Of a DNA stretch of 64,000 nt, positions 1 to 11,575 are shown piece by piece. The stretch comes from Adiantum capillus-veneris (lineage: Eukaryota > Streptophyta > Polypodiopsida > Polypodiales > Pteridaceae): assembly GCA_014529385.2 (NCBI GenBank), contig CM043947.1, forward strand, positions 97,684,036-97,748,035, in the 5' to 3' direction. The position numbers and the translations under genes were made by a program. The notes under the pieces were generated by a model. That model had not been told where the DNA came from and did no database searches. It worked only from the letters and a program-made list of their open reading frames with translations. Each line of letters starts with the position of its first letter. Position 1 is the stretch's first letter.

Positions 1-257
1 TTTGCCAAAACTTTGCAAACCTTTTAAGTGTCATACATTTACATTCCAGTGACAAGTTAAATGGGATACAGAATGTATTAAAAGGTTTATATAAAACATT
101 GTTTAAATTTATAGTGTATTTCTAGCCAAAATTTGTTAAGGGTCTAGGTATGCTACACGAATTCAAGACTTCTTGGTAAAAAACAGAAGGCTCTCTAAAA
201 TCCAAATATTTATTACAAAATACTAAATGTACAAATCTTCCTTTTGATTTATTTGTT

Positions 258-1640
258 CTAGTCATTGTTTAAGTGAATTGCTTCTGTAAGAATAGTCAAA
301 ACCTGATCTTCACTTGAGAAGAATTCCAAAGCTTTCGATCTATCACCAATATCTTCAACACCACAAAATTGTTGAGGTTTCTTATGCGCAATAGAAGAAG
401 CACTGTCCGGTGTATGCAAAATCTTGTTCATGGATTCTTTGCCTTTCAATGGTCTAAGAATATTTTTGATGGTATTGGCTATATGTGTGCTGGGAATTCT
501 GGGTAGGAACAGATTAGCTAGTGAATACAAGACGAGCCCACAAGCAGCTTCAAGCATATGTTCATGAAAGCGATAATAGACCCAAATAGCATGACGTATT
601 TGAGAGGGAAAGTAGCTACCCATGCAATAAATGCATATACTTGTGCAGGTCCAAAGCTGAAGGGGAAAAACTTATGTAGATTTGGAAAACACATACCATA
701 GTAAGTGGTCTACCCATAGTATAGAGGCGTTTCCCGATGAACCATGGTCTAGTTATTTGCAGGCACATTCGAGAAAAGGTCCATATGTCTTTTGTGTCTT
801 TGAGAAAATTCTCTGTGTCTTTTACCCGATCTGTGAGTTATAAGCCTTTTGTTCTTGTTCTACTAGAGATGAGTTAGAGCTCTTATTAGACTCAACACGA
901 GCTAAAGAAATTTGTTGAATTTCAAAGGAGATATCAGAGGATAAGAGATGTTTAGCTTGTAATGTTGTGGTTTTACACTATTCGACAACTTCAACTAGAA
1001 TACTACACAGAAGGGCCAAAGAGCTGATCATAAAAGGAGCATATTTGTTGATAAGCTTAAAACTCCAAGGTTGATTGTCTAATCTGATAGTATCCAACTC
1101 CAATTGTCTAGGGGGAACAAGAGGAACAATGCCAGAGAAGATATGTGAAATAGATTTTTCCGGTTTAGATGAAGATGGAGTGCTAGCAAGGACTAAGAGG
1201 GCTTCTTGCTCTTGTAGATCAACGAAATCAAAGTCTAAAAGAGGGTTGATCACATTATCAGCTTGTCGTATTTCTAAAGGCAAGATAGGGATGTTATTAA
1301 TAAAATATAATTTGATTACAATAGTAGGAAGGGATGAAAAAAAAAGTCCAAGTCAGAACTATCTTGAGTATGAATTAGAGGAAAATTGATAAAAAATTAT
1401 CAAATAGAGAGAGAAGGCTAGAAGGGTGTTTCCTAGAAGAAGCAAGAAGAGAAATCCAATTGTTAACAGAGGCAATGTTCAGAATAGATAAGGAACCACT
1501 AGCTACAGCCTCTGATTCAAAGTCTAGAAGACATTTATGAAACTCAAGTGCCGTAAAACGCGAGGGAATACAATGTGTGGTTGTAGGTGGAATAGGTATC
1601 CTCTGATTGCTGGTATAACCCAGTTTGGTTAGGGAGGAGA
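258..1640 (-). pseudogene. Degenerate copy 1 of an unrecognised protein family
   Basis: Reading the minus strand from about 1640 down to 258 gives several long open stretches broken by frameshifts and stops: about 1620-1376, 1283-978, 975-660 (with internal TAG/TAA) and 623-258. They are colinear with the second copy at 44400-45450. The shared landmarks are a NxWIxLLA-like block (SVNNWISLLA here, SFNDWIKILA there), an LD..xW...K..AP block (LDNQPWSFKLINKYAPFM versus LDHHLWVLPNKAFLAPIL) followed by LA.ILxxxxE, and further on S[IL][ML]W.DH..W. I do not recognise the family. The composition is hydrophobic and there is no zinc knuckle, protease or polymerase motif. Two copies in one window suggest a mobile or virus-derived origin, but that is inference. 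No functional product is possible from this copy. Confidence 0.5.
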
Positions 1641-2009
1641 TCCATTCTACCTGCTAAGAATAATATTTATTATTATTTCAAAAATCACTTGGATATTAGT
1701 ATAATTTAATTATACAGGATCCCTCAACCAAGAGTGATCAGGGAAGCAATATGGTGTGTGTGCTTATTATAAAAATCCTCTTTGATATACAAATTATATA
1801 ATTAAATTACACTAAACACCAATACAACAAAACAATATTGATATATGTATCAACGTTTTCATTCATAATAGTGATCAAAAGTACATCATTTTGATACAAA
1901 GGTTGTGGTGAGGAATCCTCTAGAAAGTAAGACTAAAGTTTCTACCTACCACCATCCAGTAGTACAGATGTATTAGAACATACCTAAACATTGTGGGTGG
2001 ACAGGTACA
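1641..2009. other. AT-rich spacer, no gene seen
   Basis: This is AT-rich sequence between the degenerate unknown gene and the left arm of the inverted repeat. I find no convincing coding stretch on either strand and no clear element ends. Confidence 0.4.
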
Positions 2010-3370
2010 AGGCAACATCAGCTACTTGTTATCGCTGTGAATTCCATAAAACATCCACCACACACTCAATTGTTAGTACAATGTTATTTATTCAGGTTAA
2101 TGGACAACAGTTTTGGATTTTCGGGCAAGAAAATGTCTAGTCCTAAACAAGGTTATGTCATTTGTATCATGAATAACTACCAAGGGGTTTGGTTCCTGCT
2201 TGTTACATTTTCTCATTGATAATTTCCATCTTGATAGGATGAGTACACACACGCATTCTAGCAGTATATTTGTAATTGCATTCCATGCCCTTAGCTTGAA
2301 CCTGAAATACATACCTATTTATGAGATATTGGCAACAAATCAAAAGTGTAACATTAAAAGCAATTTAGTTTAAAAAGTAGTCCCATTTACCATACCAGAA
2401 CAAGTATGTCAATGCTATTTGAGTTTTGGGTCAGAAGCGTACCATTTTTTTATGTGTGCTAAGAAATTAGTTATAATTCCCATCACAACGGCATGGTAAA
2501 ATATTTTGCTTTTTTATGAGATTCAAAGATATCCTCTTGATAAAGAGACATATAATCAATATGCAAAAAATATCAGAATTCATAAGTCATCTCGTGCCGT
2601 ATCCATTTTAACATGAATCCACATATACCATCCAAAAAATGCTACTATCATAACGACAAAATTCCAGTAACGTTATTGTCAGAACAAATCCTGTACCATG
2701 CCAAAAATGTAAAACTTTTGTCAGCGTTTTGTTTGTTTTTTTAGTCTATTTTGAAAAGAAACCATATGTCAACATTATGCCATCATGTACACTATTTGAT
2801 TTGACCAAGACATATCATTTTACTGGCCCATCAGGTACCATTTAGTAGGTTATTTATCTATCCCTGAATATACCATGTTTAGAGGTTAAAGGCACTAAAA
2901 TTATGCTAAAGATAACAGGCTATTATGTTACTCGCAATAGTTGTATTATGCTCTCAAACCACATTATTTACCTAATCCTTACATCAATGCAATACATCAT
3001 TACAATTCTACCATGTGTTTGTGTTAGAAACAAATAGTGAGCATTTTTGTATACTTAGAAAAAAACCAATATAACTGATTAGAATGAGGCAAAAATAGCA
3101 CAAATGTACACAAGTTTACTTAAGCATTGAATCTAAATAATCCTAGTAGGTATGAGAACCTATCTGATTAGTTGGCACCATAATTTAATGCAAAGTAGGA
3201 TGAAGTATGGCCTTTTGTTGCTAAATCAACAGAGGGACTACGTCTTTCTGAGAGACATGGATAGCAAGTAGATGGAAAACCTTGCGATTGCTTGTGTATA
3301 TATGAGTGTGAGTGAGTGTTTGTACTCTAGCTATTGATTAGGAGTACTCTCCTTTGCCACAACCGACATA
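2010..3370. repeat. Left arm of a ~1.35 kb inverted repeat
   Basis: The reverse complement of this segment aligns along its whole length with 4621-5975. The inner ends match at CAACCGACATA (3360-3370) and TATGTCGGTTG (from 4621). The outer ends match in the stretch around 2041-2095 versus 5888-5944 (about 90% by eye) and fade beyond about 2010/5975. Short ORFs at 2097-2312 (minus) and 5674-5898 (plus) are mirror images and share the residues DTNDITL.RTR.FLARK. Either strand could be the original coding strand. Transcription across both arms would give a long hairpin RNA. Confidence 0.85.
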
Positions 3371-3578
3371 TTCATGATTATGACTGTACATGATGGTTTA
3401 TGTAAAAGAAAACTTTGTGAGAAGGTACTTTGACCACAAGTTTTCCCTCGAACAACATATGAACACGATTTTCACTCGGCTTGGGTGAAGGAAATTCTAT
3501 TGGCAAAATTACAAGCTTAACCCTAAACCGAAGATCCCCCCTTTTTTCCTTTTATGTACTTTGAGTGTGCCCAATATT

Positions 3579-4308
3579 TGTTAGGAAATAAATAGATAAT
3601 TGAGTAGATTACTTAATGGAGAGAGACAAATTTACATACACGAGATTATAGAGTAGAGAGAGAGAGAGAGAGTACACGTGATATACATGGTTCAGCCAAT
3701 GTGGGCTACGTCCACGACAAAGCAGCCACTCAATGGCTTTAGTACTTCAAAACAAGAAGTAGTTTACATAGGGATTATACCCTTAATGGAGCTCCCGCCT
3801 TGCTTCACTCTCACCACCTCACACTCACCTTGTTGCATCAACTTCACACTATAAAATGTGTGTAGAAATGGCCTCCTTTTATAGGCCAAAAGGGCTGCCC
3901 TCTCTTATGAGAGGCAGCCATGTGTAGCCGCCCTTGTGTGAATAAGTCCAAATTGGACCCTTCAATCCGCCCATGTGTGGCCGCCCTTGAGAAGACAAGT
4001 CCGCTTTTGAATTCGGCCACTAGCCATTGACTTCCAACCACCGGCCACCGGCCAACCATACCGGTTGTTTTCGGACCACTTTCCGGCCGCCGTCCAGCCA
4101 TAATATTCCGACGAGGGAAAAAAAAGTCTCGGGGACTTCCACCCCCGAGGCCCCTAAAGTTACCCCTGATTCTTGGCCGTGAAAATTTTGGTTTCCGGTG
4201 AGTGATTTTCCTTCACGCACGATGGCTTCTCCTCATAATGGGGGCCTTAAAAATGTGCGTTTTTACCACATAAAATTACAAGGGTTAAATCAGGCTCCAT
4301 ACTTAACA
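3579..4308. mobile_element. Solo LTR (730 bp) with perfect 5-bp TSD
   Basis: The segment begins TGTTAGGA and ends CTTAACA (TG...CA, with a TGTTA/TAACA terminal inverted repeat). It is flanked by the identical pentamer ATATT at 3574-3578 and 4309-4313, the hallmark of LTR-retrotransposon insertion. Inside are a short (GA)n tract near 3655-3672 and a sequence of the 'ATACATGGTTCAGCC...GGGCTACGTCCACG' type often seen in plant LTRs (as separate short matches). No internal region or second LTR is present, so unequal or intra-element LTR recombination has removed the rest. It sits inside the loop of the large inverted repeat and therefore inserted after, or independently of, its formation. The orientation is not settled. 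Confidence 0.85.
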
Positions 4309-4620
4309 ATATTGTCATGTTTTCTATAAAAAAACCTTCTGCTTTTTGGATGTCCCATATTTGGCCTAGGACATGGCAGTGGTGGTGGGGTACTATGTTG
4401 ATTGTCTTACTATATATAGTTGGGCTCTAACTACATAATGATATTTTTGGTTACCTTACCTAATACCCATCCGCAGTATAATCACTACCTCGCTGGCATT
4501 GCGTCCGGTTTTATGGTATATAATGGCATGCATATGTAGGGTTTGTGCACACAGCTACCTGCGTACATGTAGACACGTGAAAATCTTACCTTTGCTCTAG
4601 GATATAACTTTGCCATTCTG

Positions 4621-5975
4621 TATGTCGGTTGTGGCAAATAAGAGTACTTCTAATCAATAGCTAGAGTACACACATTCACTCACACTTATATATACACTAG
4701 CAATCGCAAGGGTTTTCGCCTACCTGCTATCCTTGTCTCTCAGGAAGACATAGTCCCTCTCTTGATTTAGCAACAAAAGGCTCTACTCCATCCTACTTTG
4801 CATTAACATATGGCGTCAACTAATCAGGTAGGCTATCATACCTACTTGGATTATTTAGATTCAATGCTTAAGTAAACTTATGTACATATGTGCTATTTTT
4901 GCCTCATTCTGATCAGTTATATTGGTTTTTTTCTAAGTATACAGAAATGCTCACTATTTGTTTCTAACACAAACACATGGTAGAATTGTCATGATGTATT
5001 GCATTAATCTAAGGATTAGGTAAATAATGTTATTTGAGAGCATAATACAACTATTGTGGGTAGCATAATAGCCTCTTATCTTTAGCATAATTTCAGTGCC
5101 TTTAAACTCTGAACATGGTATAATCGTGGAAAGATAAAGCACCTACTAAATGGTACTTGATGGGTCAATAAAATGATATGTCCTTGTCAAATCAAACAAT
5201 GTACCTGATGGCATAATGTTAATATATGGTTTCTTTTGAAAGTAGACTCGAAAAACAAACAAAACGCTGGCAAAATTTTTAGATTTTTGGCATGGTATAG
5301 GATATGTTCTGAAAGTAACTTTACAGGAATTTTGGCGTTATTATAGTAGCATTCTTTGGATGGTATGTGAGGATTCATATTAAAATGTATATGGTAGATG
5401 ACTTATGAATTCTTTTTTTTGCATGCTCATTATATGTCTCTTTATCAAGAGGATTTCTTTGAATCTCATAAAAAAGAAAAACCTTTTACCATGCTATTGT
5501 GATGGGCATTATAACTGATTTCTTAGGACACATAAAAAAATGGTATCGATTCTCACCCAAAACTCAAATAGCATTGACATACTTGTTGTGGTATGGTAAT
5601 TGGAACTAGTTTTTTAATTAAACTGCTTTTAATGTTACACTTTTCATTTGTTGCCAATATCTCATAAATAGGTATGTATTTCAGGTTCAAGCTAAGGGCA
5701 TGGAATGGAATTAAAAAAATACTGCTAGAATGCGTGTGTGTATTGAACCTGTCAGGATGGAAATTATCAATGAGAAAACGTAGCAAGGAGGAACCAAAAC
5801 CCTTGGTAGTTATTCATGATACAAATGACATAACCTTGTCTAGGACTAGACCTTTTCTTGCCCGAAAACCCAAAACTATTGTACATTACCGTGAATAAAT
5901 AACAATGTACTAACAATTGAGTGTGCGGTGGATGTTTTATGGGATTGAAAACAATTACAAGTGGCTCATCTAGAC
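4621..5975. repeat. Right arm of the ~1.35 kb inverted repeat
   Basis: This is the mirror copy of 2010-3370. With the solo LTR removed, the spacer between the arms would be only about 510 bp (3371-3573 plus 4314-4620). The outer part of this arm runs directly into a DUF4216-like coding remnant on the minus strand (5966-6175). The arm may therefore derive from the 3' part of a CACTA-type transposon gene. The left arm lacks that coding extension beyond about 2010. Confidence 0.85.
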
Positions 5976-6175
5976 ACATTTGCAAAACACTTGCACTCAA
6001 AGATGAAGCTATGAAAGGTCCTAAAATTAACCTTTAGTATCCTGTCAATAGTTCCATAGTACTTGGCTTCATCACGAGTCTGTGTCAAGGTTGCCCATGA
6101 TGTCACAATCCATGGTGGTTCTACGCTTGTCAATGTGGCGCGTACGAAAGTGACGACCCTTTGACCACATAGAGT
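5966..6175 (-). pseudogene. DUF4216-like fragment (CACTA transposon associated)
   Basis: The minus strand is open from about 6175 down to a TGA at 5966-5968. The encoded stretch contains PPWIVTSWATLTQTRDEAKYY, then GTIDRILKVNF, then a short phenylalanine-rich segment ending FECKCF. The order Q.R....YYG.I..I..+.F...+F.CxxF resembles the DUF4216 domain found in plant En/Spm (CACTA) transposase-region genes, where YYG precedes an E/K-L-x-Y and an FKC motif. The match is by motif memory only. The fragment is about 70 codons with no start, so it is a remnant or a single exon. Its 3' side merges into the right arm of the inverted repeat. Confidence 0.45.
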
Positions 6176-8783
6176 TAAAGGAAAGGCACCACAAAATAGA
6201 AAAATATATTAATTTATCAAATATATATTAAAGATAATTTCAAGAAATAGTGAGACAATATGGTTTAGGTATATATGTACTCTACCTTTGGTATGCAGCC
6301 TCGTGCATACTCCCATTCTTTGTTGGTGATGTCTTCTCCGCGCACTTTTGCCTCGGCCATTCTCTCAATTTTTTGTCAAGTGTTACTATTATCGATCAAA
6401 GAATGGATTAATGTCAATCATCTAGAGGAGTTTTAAACTGTGTAAAAAGTGGCAATAAAAGAAAAATATCTTGATGAAAAATACACGATCTGTAGGGTGT
6501 TGACATGTGGTTGCTAAAATATATGTGCTGGACTTGTTTTCAGATTACGTGCTTGGCAGATGACTCAATCTTGTGAGAGGTCAAGGTGGCACCATCCAAA
6601 AAATTACGCAAGTCATGTGCACAATGACCAATGTAAGCCCATGGCCCAGTACCATGTTAGATTCTCACAAAAGTATCTAATTAACTTTAGCTGCCCATCA
6701 AAATATTACTATTCAATTTCTTTCCAACAAACTTCTACCATTGCAAGAAAGGGGAGTTGTTTTGCTTTCAATCGTCTCTATAACAGCAAGTGTTAAATTA
6801 TGGATCTTACTCTTGTCAAGGATCCATAAATACAGTGAGGTTTTAATCAAACAAGGTGTGAGTAATACCACTTCACATTAGATAGGATACACTTAGCTTT
6901 AAAACTTAAAGGGATGGATGCAATCCTCCACCTATAGAAATGCACGGGCGTTCATTAAAACTAAACGCATGTTTGACTAAATTTAACACACCAAATGGAT
7001 GACTATCTTAATAAAAAATGGAGCGCATGCAACCCTCCAAATAACAGAATGTTATAAGCATGTGTGTTCCTGACAGGTTGACAACCCTTAATGCACCAAA
7101 TGTGCTACCTTGCTTGACTACCCTTAATGCACCGAAGGGGATGCCTTACTGGGGTACTACTATATTTTGCACTTAGAAATCTGAGAAAAAAGCGTACTAT
7201 TGCAAGGTTTTTCCACGCTGGGCACTCTCAACTTCTACGGCAGTTGCACACGCACACACAAGCCATGCACACAACTAGTGCGCAATTATAAGCCCGTTTT
7301 TCACTGCAATACTACTAAGCACCCAGCGCTCAACATCGTTCATAGCAACACTAAGATATTGGAATTTTATTTATACTCCTCTAAATGCACATACAATTTT
7401 CTCACAACAACCACCATCAGTATCTGTGCATCTCCAAGCACTAACCCCAACACGATCCCACAGATTGATGATTAACCAATGATTGGAGAGCAATTGCAGT
7501 ATCAAGGAAATCTACGCCTACACATTCGAAGCCACCCAAGGCAACAACGCAAAGTGGAGATACAACAAATCAAAGATACTCACGACGACTAGCAACCAAG
7601 TTTGATTAGCAATTGTTAACTGAAAAAGTGTAAATGATCGATTAAAGTTGGTTTTTTGACTGATTTGATTAAATAACCGGAGGCATATATACATAGATTT
7701 TTTAATGTACCTAAGAACTCACAACTAGTTTTTGAATCGAAGTTCTTCTTTTTTGACTTGAGTCTCCAAGAAAATCATGCTAAGGAAATTTTTGGTAGAC
7801 ATACCCTGAATTTTATCTTGTTGAAAGTTTTTATAGATATTTAGATCATTATGTTGGACTGTCTGGTGTCTTTGTATGAAGAGAAAAAACATTGAAGCTA
7901 TAAAAGTTTCACATATTACATTGCAGGAGAGAAAAGATGTGTTGACCTAGCCTTAAAATCTATCTTAGTGTCTCGATAAAGATAGCAATCTGGCTTTTTG
8001 TACAACAGTTCATTTTGCAAACTAAAATGCATAAACTTAAAAACTTAAATGCATTGAGAAATCTATGGTTTAATGACTTTTGCTTTCAAAAATTAATAAG
8101 GAATTTGGGTATAAGCCATGAATGGTGAGCCGTAAACCTCTCGTGGAGGGTCTCATTGTGAGATTACACAAACTGAATTTTTGAAAATTTGTTCGATTTA
8201 CAAACAAGATGCTGCCCAATTTTTGCTAGGTAGGTAATGTTAACCGTACCTACTAAGAACTTAGTTCTTTGATTGAAGCTAGAGTGACATAGTGACTCCT
8301 ATCAACAACAAAAAAAGCTTTCCTTTGTTGTTAGCTACCTTTCTAAATGACGTGTGCAGGCACTAATTTGACAATGATGGCTTAAGATGAAGAGCTAAGT
8401 AGATTATTTTCCTTCATGGTGACGGATAAACTAAATGTTATGCTTTAACTACATTGCAAAATAAGAAAAGAAAAAATGAACATGGGTAGTATGACTCTTG
8501 TTTTCAAACGTGGAAAGCAAATCTGAGTTTGTATATCGTCTCATACAGGATCAAGTGCATAAACATACATGGGAAAGTGATGAGATACATGATTATTTTG
8601 GCAAACCATAAACCTCATGTGGAGGGGATTATTGAGAGATGAACTTAAGGGAGATCAAGTTCATAGAGCTCTTTTGAACTCTATCCCAATCTGCTGTAAA
8701 ATTGTGTCCGAAGTTGTTAGAATTTCTTGGTTTGTTTTACAAAATAATGTTTATTGGACCAAAAGATACACACTTAGAATGTA
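6176..8783. other. Non-coding, no gene supported
   Basis: I see only short ORFs without recognisable motifs (for example 7200-7475 plus). Around 7070-7135 the phrase ACCCTTAATGCACC occurs twice about 40 bases apart. At 8110-8240 and about 8605-8645 are copies of a dispersed motif (AAACCTC..GTGGAGGG..., then GAGAT) that recurs at 10235, 21840, 21975 and 27390. The first of these is followed by ACAAACAAGATGCTG, as in the copy at 10305. No element ends were found. Confidence 0.4.
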
Positions 8784-8787
8784 TTAA

Positions 8788-10109
8788 CACTTGGTTGGTA
8801 ACCTAACAGGACATAAAAGTGTCCTTTCAGGGTTTTGAAAAAAACCTCCAAAACCATAGTAGATCCACTCATTTTGTAAAATCCTTTCATGAGGTTATAG
8901 TTCAAGGCCTACTACACATGAAAAAAATAAGAAACTTGTAAAATTTCTCATCTTTTGGTCACACCAAGCCTCCAAAGTTGATGGACCAGTACATTTTCAT
9001 CAAAACAGTCATTTCTTACGTTTTGTTCCATAGAAATAAGATTAGAGATTTTTGTAGGACTTGAGATAAATTCGCTAGTTAACTTCAATGGGTTGGTGAT
9101 CAGAACATATGATTGCTTCTCACTCACTATTTTTTGTTTTTCCAAAAGAAATAGGTACAAAAAAGTTGAATTTTTACCATTTTGCAAACCTATCATCAAA
9201 GTTTCTATAGCCACACTCAATAAAAATAATATATGCATGTTTTCTTAGTTCCCTATTGTCCTTTAGGTTCATAAGGAGCCATGGAGCATGTCAAAAGAAT
9301 ATTACATCTCTTACCAAGGGGAATCTTGGGGACAAAGATGAAGTGCTACATACAGCAAACATGAAAAAACAAGGTTCATTATTATGAGTTGTAGAATCCC
9401 ATAGAAACTATTCAATATCTAGCCAAATTTGATCCTTATGACTAGATATGGTTACTACCTACAAAATGCATGTAGTTGTCACAAGAAACTAACAATATCA
9501 AAAAAGATATACTTGATATACTAGAATGTTTCGTTTTCTTCTATAATTGAAAAAATCAACCATCGTTGTCTACTATGCAAAATAGGGTATTAGGTGCCCC
9601 AAAACTCATGGAACATTAGCTTTATGTTACAATATGCGACATAGAAAATCAAAAACTGCATTTGGATATCATGAAAGCCACCAAAAAAATCATAGAAAAG
9701 CTAAAATTGGCTAAAAAACAGGATTTGACAATTTTGGTACTTTGGTCATAACTTACAACTTTAACATTTATTTCTCCTTAGAAGCATCACGACATGTTGA
9801 AGACTACTAAAGATAGTTCTCTAGCATTATAGACCTCACAAACATGAATTCTAGAGTGGTATAGTTGCAAAAAGTTGAAAAAGGCCAAAAGGAGGACCCG
9901 TTTTTTCACACAGTTTAGGTTGTGAAATGTTGTGCAAGGACAAGGTTAAAGATGGAATTGATATTCCAAAAAATTGTCGAGTTTTTTTAAGCTCATGAGA
10001 CAACTTTATAGATAGATAGCACCTCAAAATACATTTTGAAACTCTTGACATAATTCAAGGAAAATGGTCACTTAACAGGACATAAAAGTGTCTCATTACC
10101 AACCTAGTG
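8788..10109. mobile_element. DNA element A, copy 1: CACT-type TIRs flanked by TTAA
   Basis: The left end reads CACTTGGTTGGTAA (8788-8801) and the right end is TTACCAACCTAGTG (10096-10109). These are inverted repeats with one mismatch. The tetramer TTAA lies directly outside both ends (8784-8787 and 10110-10113). Just inside each end is the near-palindrome GGACATAAAAGTGTC. A second copy at 45455-46755 has the same left end and is again preceded by TTAA. The ~1.3 kb interior has no long ORF, so the element is non-autonomous. CACT ends suggest CACTA-type DNA transposons, but those normally make 3-bp duplications. A TTAA target is the piggyBac signature. TTAA could also simply be part of a longer TIR. 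Confidence 0.7.
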
Positions 10110-10229
10110 TTAAGGTATTCTTGCATGGTGGTTGAGACATTGTGCTCAAGTTTTTGGCATGAGAAAGGGCATTAAATAACTAAGGAATAATTCAAATAAG
10201 TACATGATTATTTAAAGTTTTCTATTTAG

Positions 10230-10800
10230 TCTAAAAACCGTAATCCTCCCGTGAGGGTCTCCAAAGAGATGGCAATTCCGATTGCTTTTTGACAAAGTTT
10301 TCAAAATACAAACAAGATGCTATCCAACTTTTGTAAAGAAGCCTAGTTTTTGGCTTTGTTGATACATTAGACATATGATAGTCCGTAGGGTAAACTGTAA
10401 ACTAATTTTGTAGGTGTGACATGGATAACAACTGGACCCAGTTTTGACACCTACAATACACACTGCAAGTATAACCAGTTCTAACTGAATACTTTTGTAT
10501 GGATGCTGGTAACAACTAGATCCTTCTCCTTGTATGTTTAGTGGAGGATTATCCCAAGCAGTGGACGCATACAGATACAACAATAAGATGCCATTTTTTT
10601 ATGATCAAAGATCGTATTGACTATCAGATGCAGAGTGTTGTATATGACAAAGAAAGGACATATTCTACACATGAAATGTATACTCACCTTTATGATGTCT
10701 TGTTTTAATGTTTTTTTTTAGATGTATTATTCAATGCAATTGTTTAAGTTAGGTTCAATTACGAATGGATTTTCATACATAAACACACACCTTCTCTTCC
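10230..10800. repeat. Dispersed repeat family B, copy 1
   Basis: This block is homologous to 21835-22600. Shared landmarks are GGTGTGACATGGATAACAA, CCAGTTCTAACTGAAT, a GGATGC.GGTAACA segment, GATCCTTCTCC.TGTA and TTAATG/TTATGATCAAAGATC. A more diverged third copy of the central part is at about 25345-25460. The repeat begins near the GAGGGTCTC motif. There is no ORF of note, and I cannot assign it to a known family. Confidence 0.65.
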
Positions 10801-11476
10801 TACTAGTCTTTGGTCGGACTAGTAACATACTTAGCAAACGTATTGAAATAATACATTATATAATAATTATACAATTACTCCAATAAATCCTGACTTCAAT
10901 CAAATGATTTGTGTCAAAGTATGGGTATTCATACCCTAAAGAATTGGACTACGTACTTACTTACCCTATGCTAAACATATTCCAAAGTTGCTACTCCAAT
11001 TTATCCGGACTTTAATCAAAAGATTTTGTCAGGATATGAGTTTTAGAACTCTAATAATGGTAGTAAAATTAGGGTTACCTATATTTGAATTAATAAAAAC
11101 ACGTAAATATTTGGGTACTCTCAAGTGTACAAGATAGGAAAAGATGTGTGGCATGGAGGTATATTATAGTCACCAACATGATAAAAACCGGCTTGATATA
11201 TCAATCAGATGCATGAGAATCTAGGTACGTCTTTCATATTACCATATTCTCCTCCTACGAGGACCCCTTTATCGAGAAATTCACATGTAGAACCCCTTTC
11301 AACACACCATACGTTTGATGATTGAATCTCTTTTTACGAAACATGATTATTTTTTTGGTAGGATAGTACAACTTTATGACTTTTAACCATAGTTTCTTGC
11401 AATTGGTGGGGGATAGGTCCACTTGGTGGACTATCCTCCAACCAAGTGGATCTCTCCTTTGGTATGGGGGAGGGCC
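10801..11476. other. Segment absent from the second copy; contains a short direct repeat
   Basis: The flanking blocks (10230-10800 and 11477-11575) are adjacent in the copy at 21835-22690 but separated here by about 680 bp. This segment is therefore either an insertion here or a deletion there. Within it, two related ~60-bp stretches start near 10877 and 10992 (ACTCCAAT.. then GACTT.AATCAAA.GATTT). No TSD or terminal repeats could be fixed. Confidence 0.4.
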
Positions 11477-11575
11477 ACACACACACACACACACATTTAC
11501 ATAGGGTGTCTTCTATGTGGATGACTTGCACACCTACCTGAAAATATACGTACCTTTGTAGATGACTTTGCCTTA
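11477..11575. repeat. Dispersed repeat family C, copy 1, preceded by (CA)n
   Basis: A (CA)n tract is followed by TTACATAGG.TGTCTT, a TGTGGAT.ACTTGC segment, CACACCTAC and AAATAT. The same string of words follows a (CA)n tract at 22588-22690, so the microsatellite is part of the repeated unit. Confidence 0.6.

Noticed and set aside
7200-7475. 91-codon ORF
   Set aside because: Low-complexity Thr/Asn/Ser composition, no family resemblance and no paralogue in the window.
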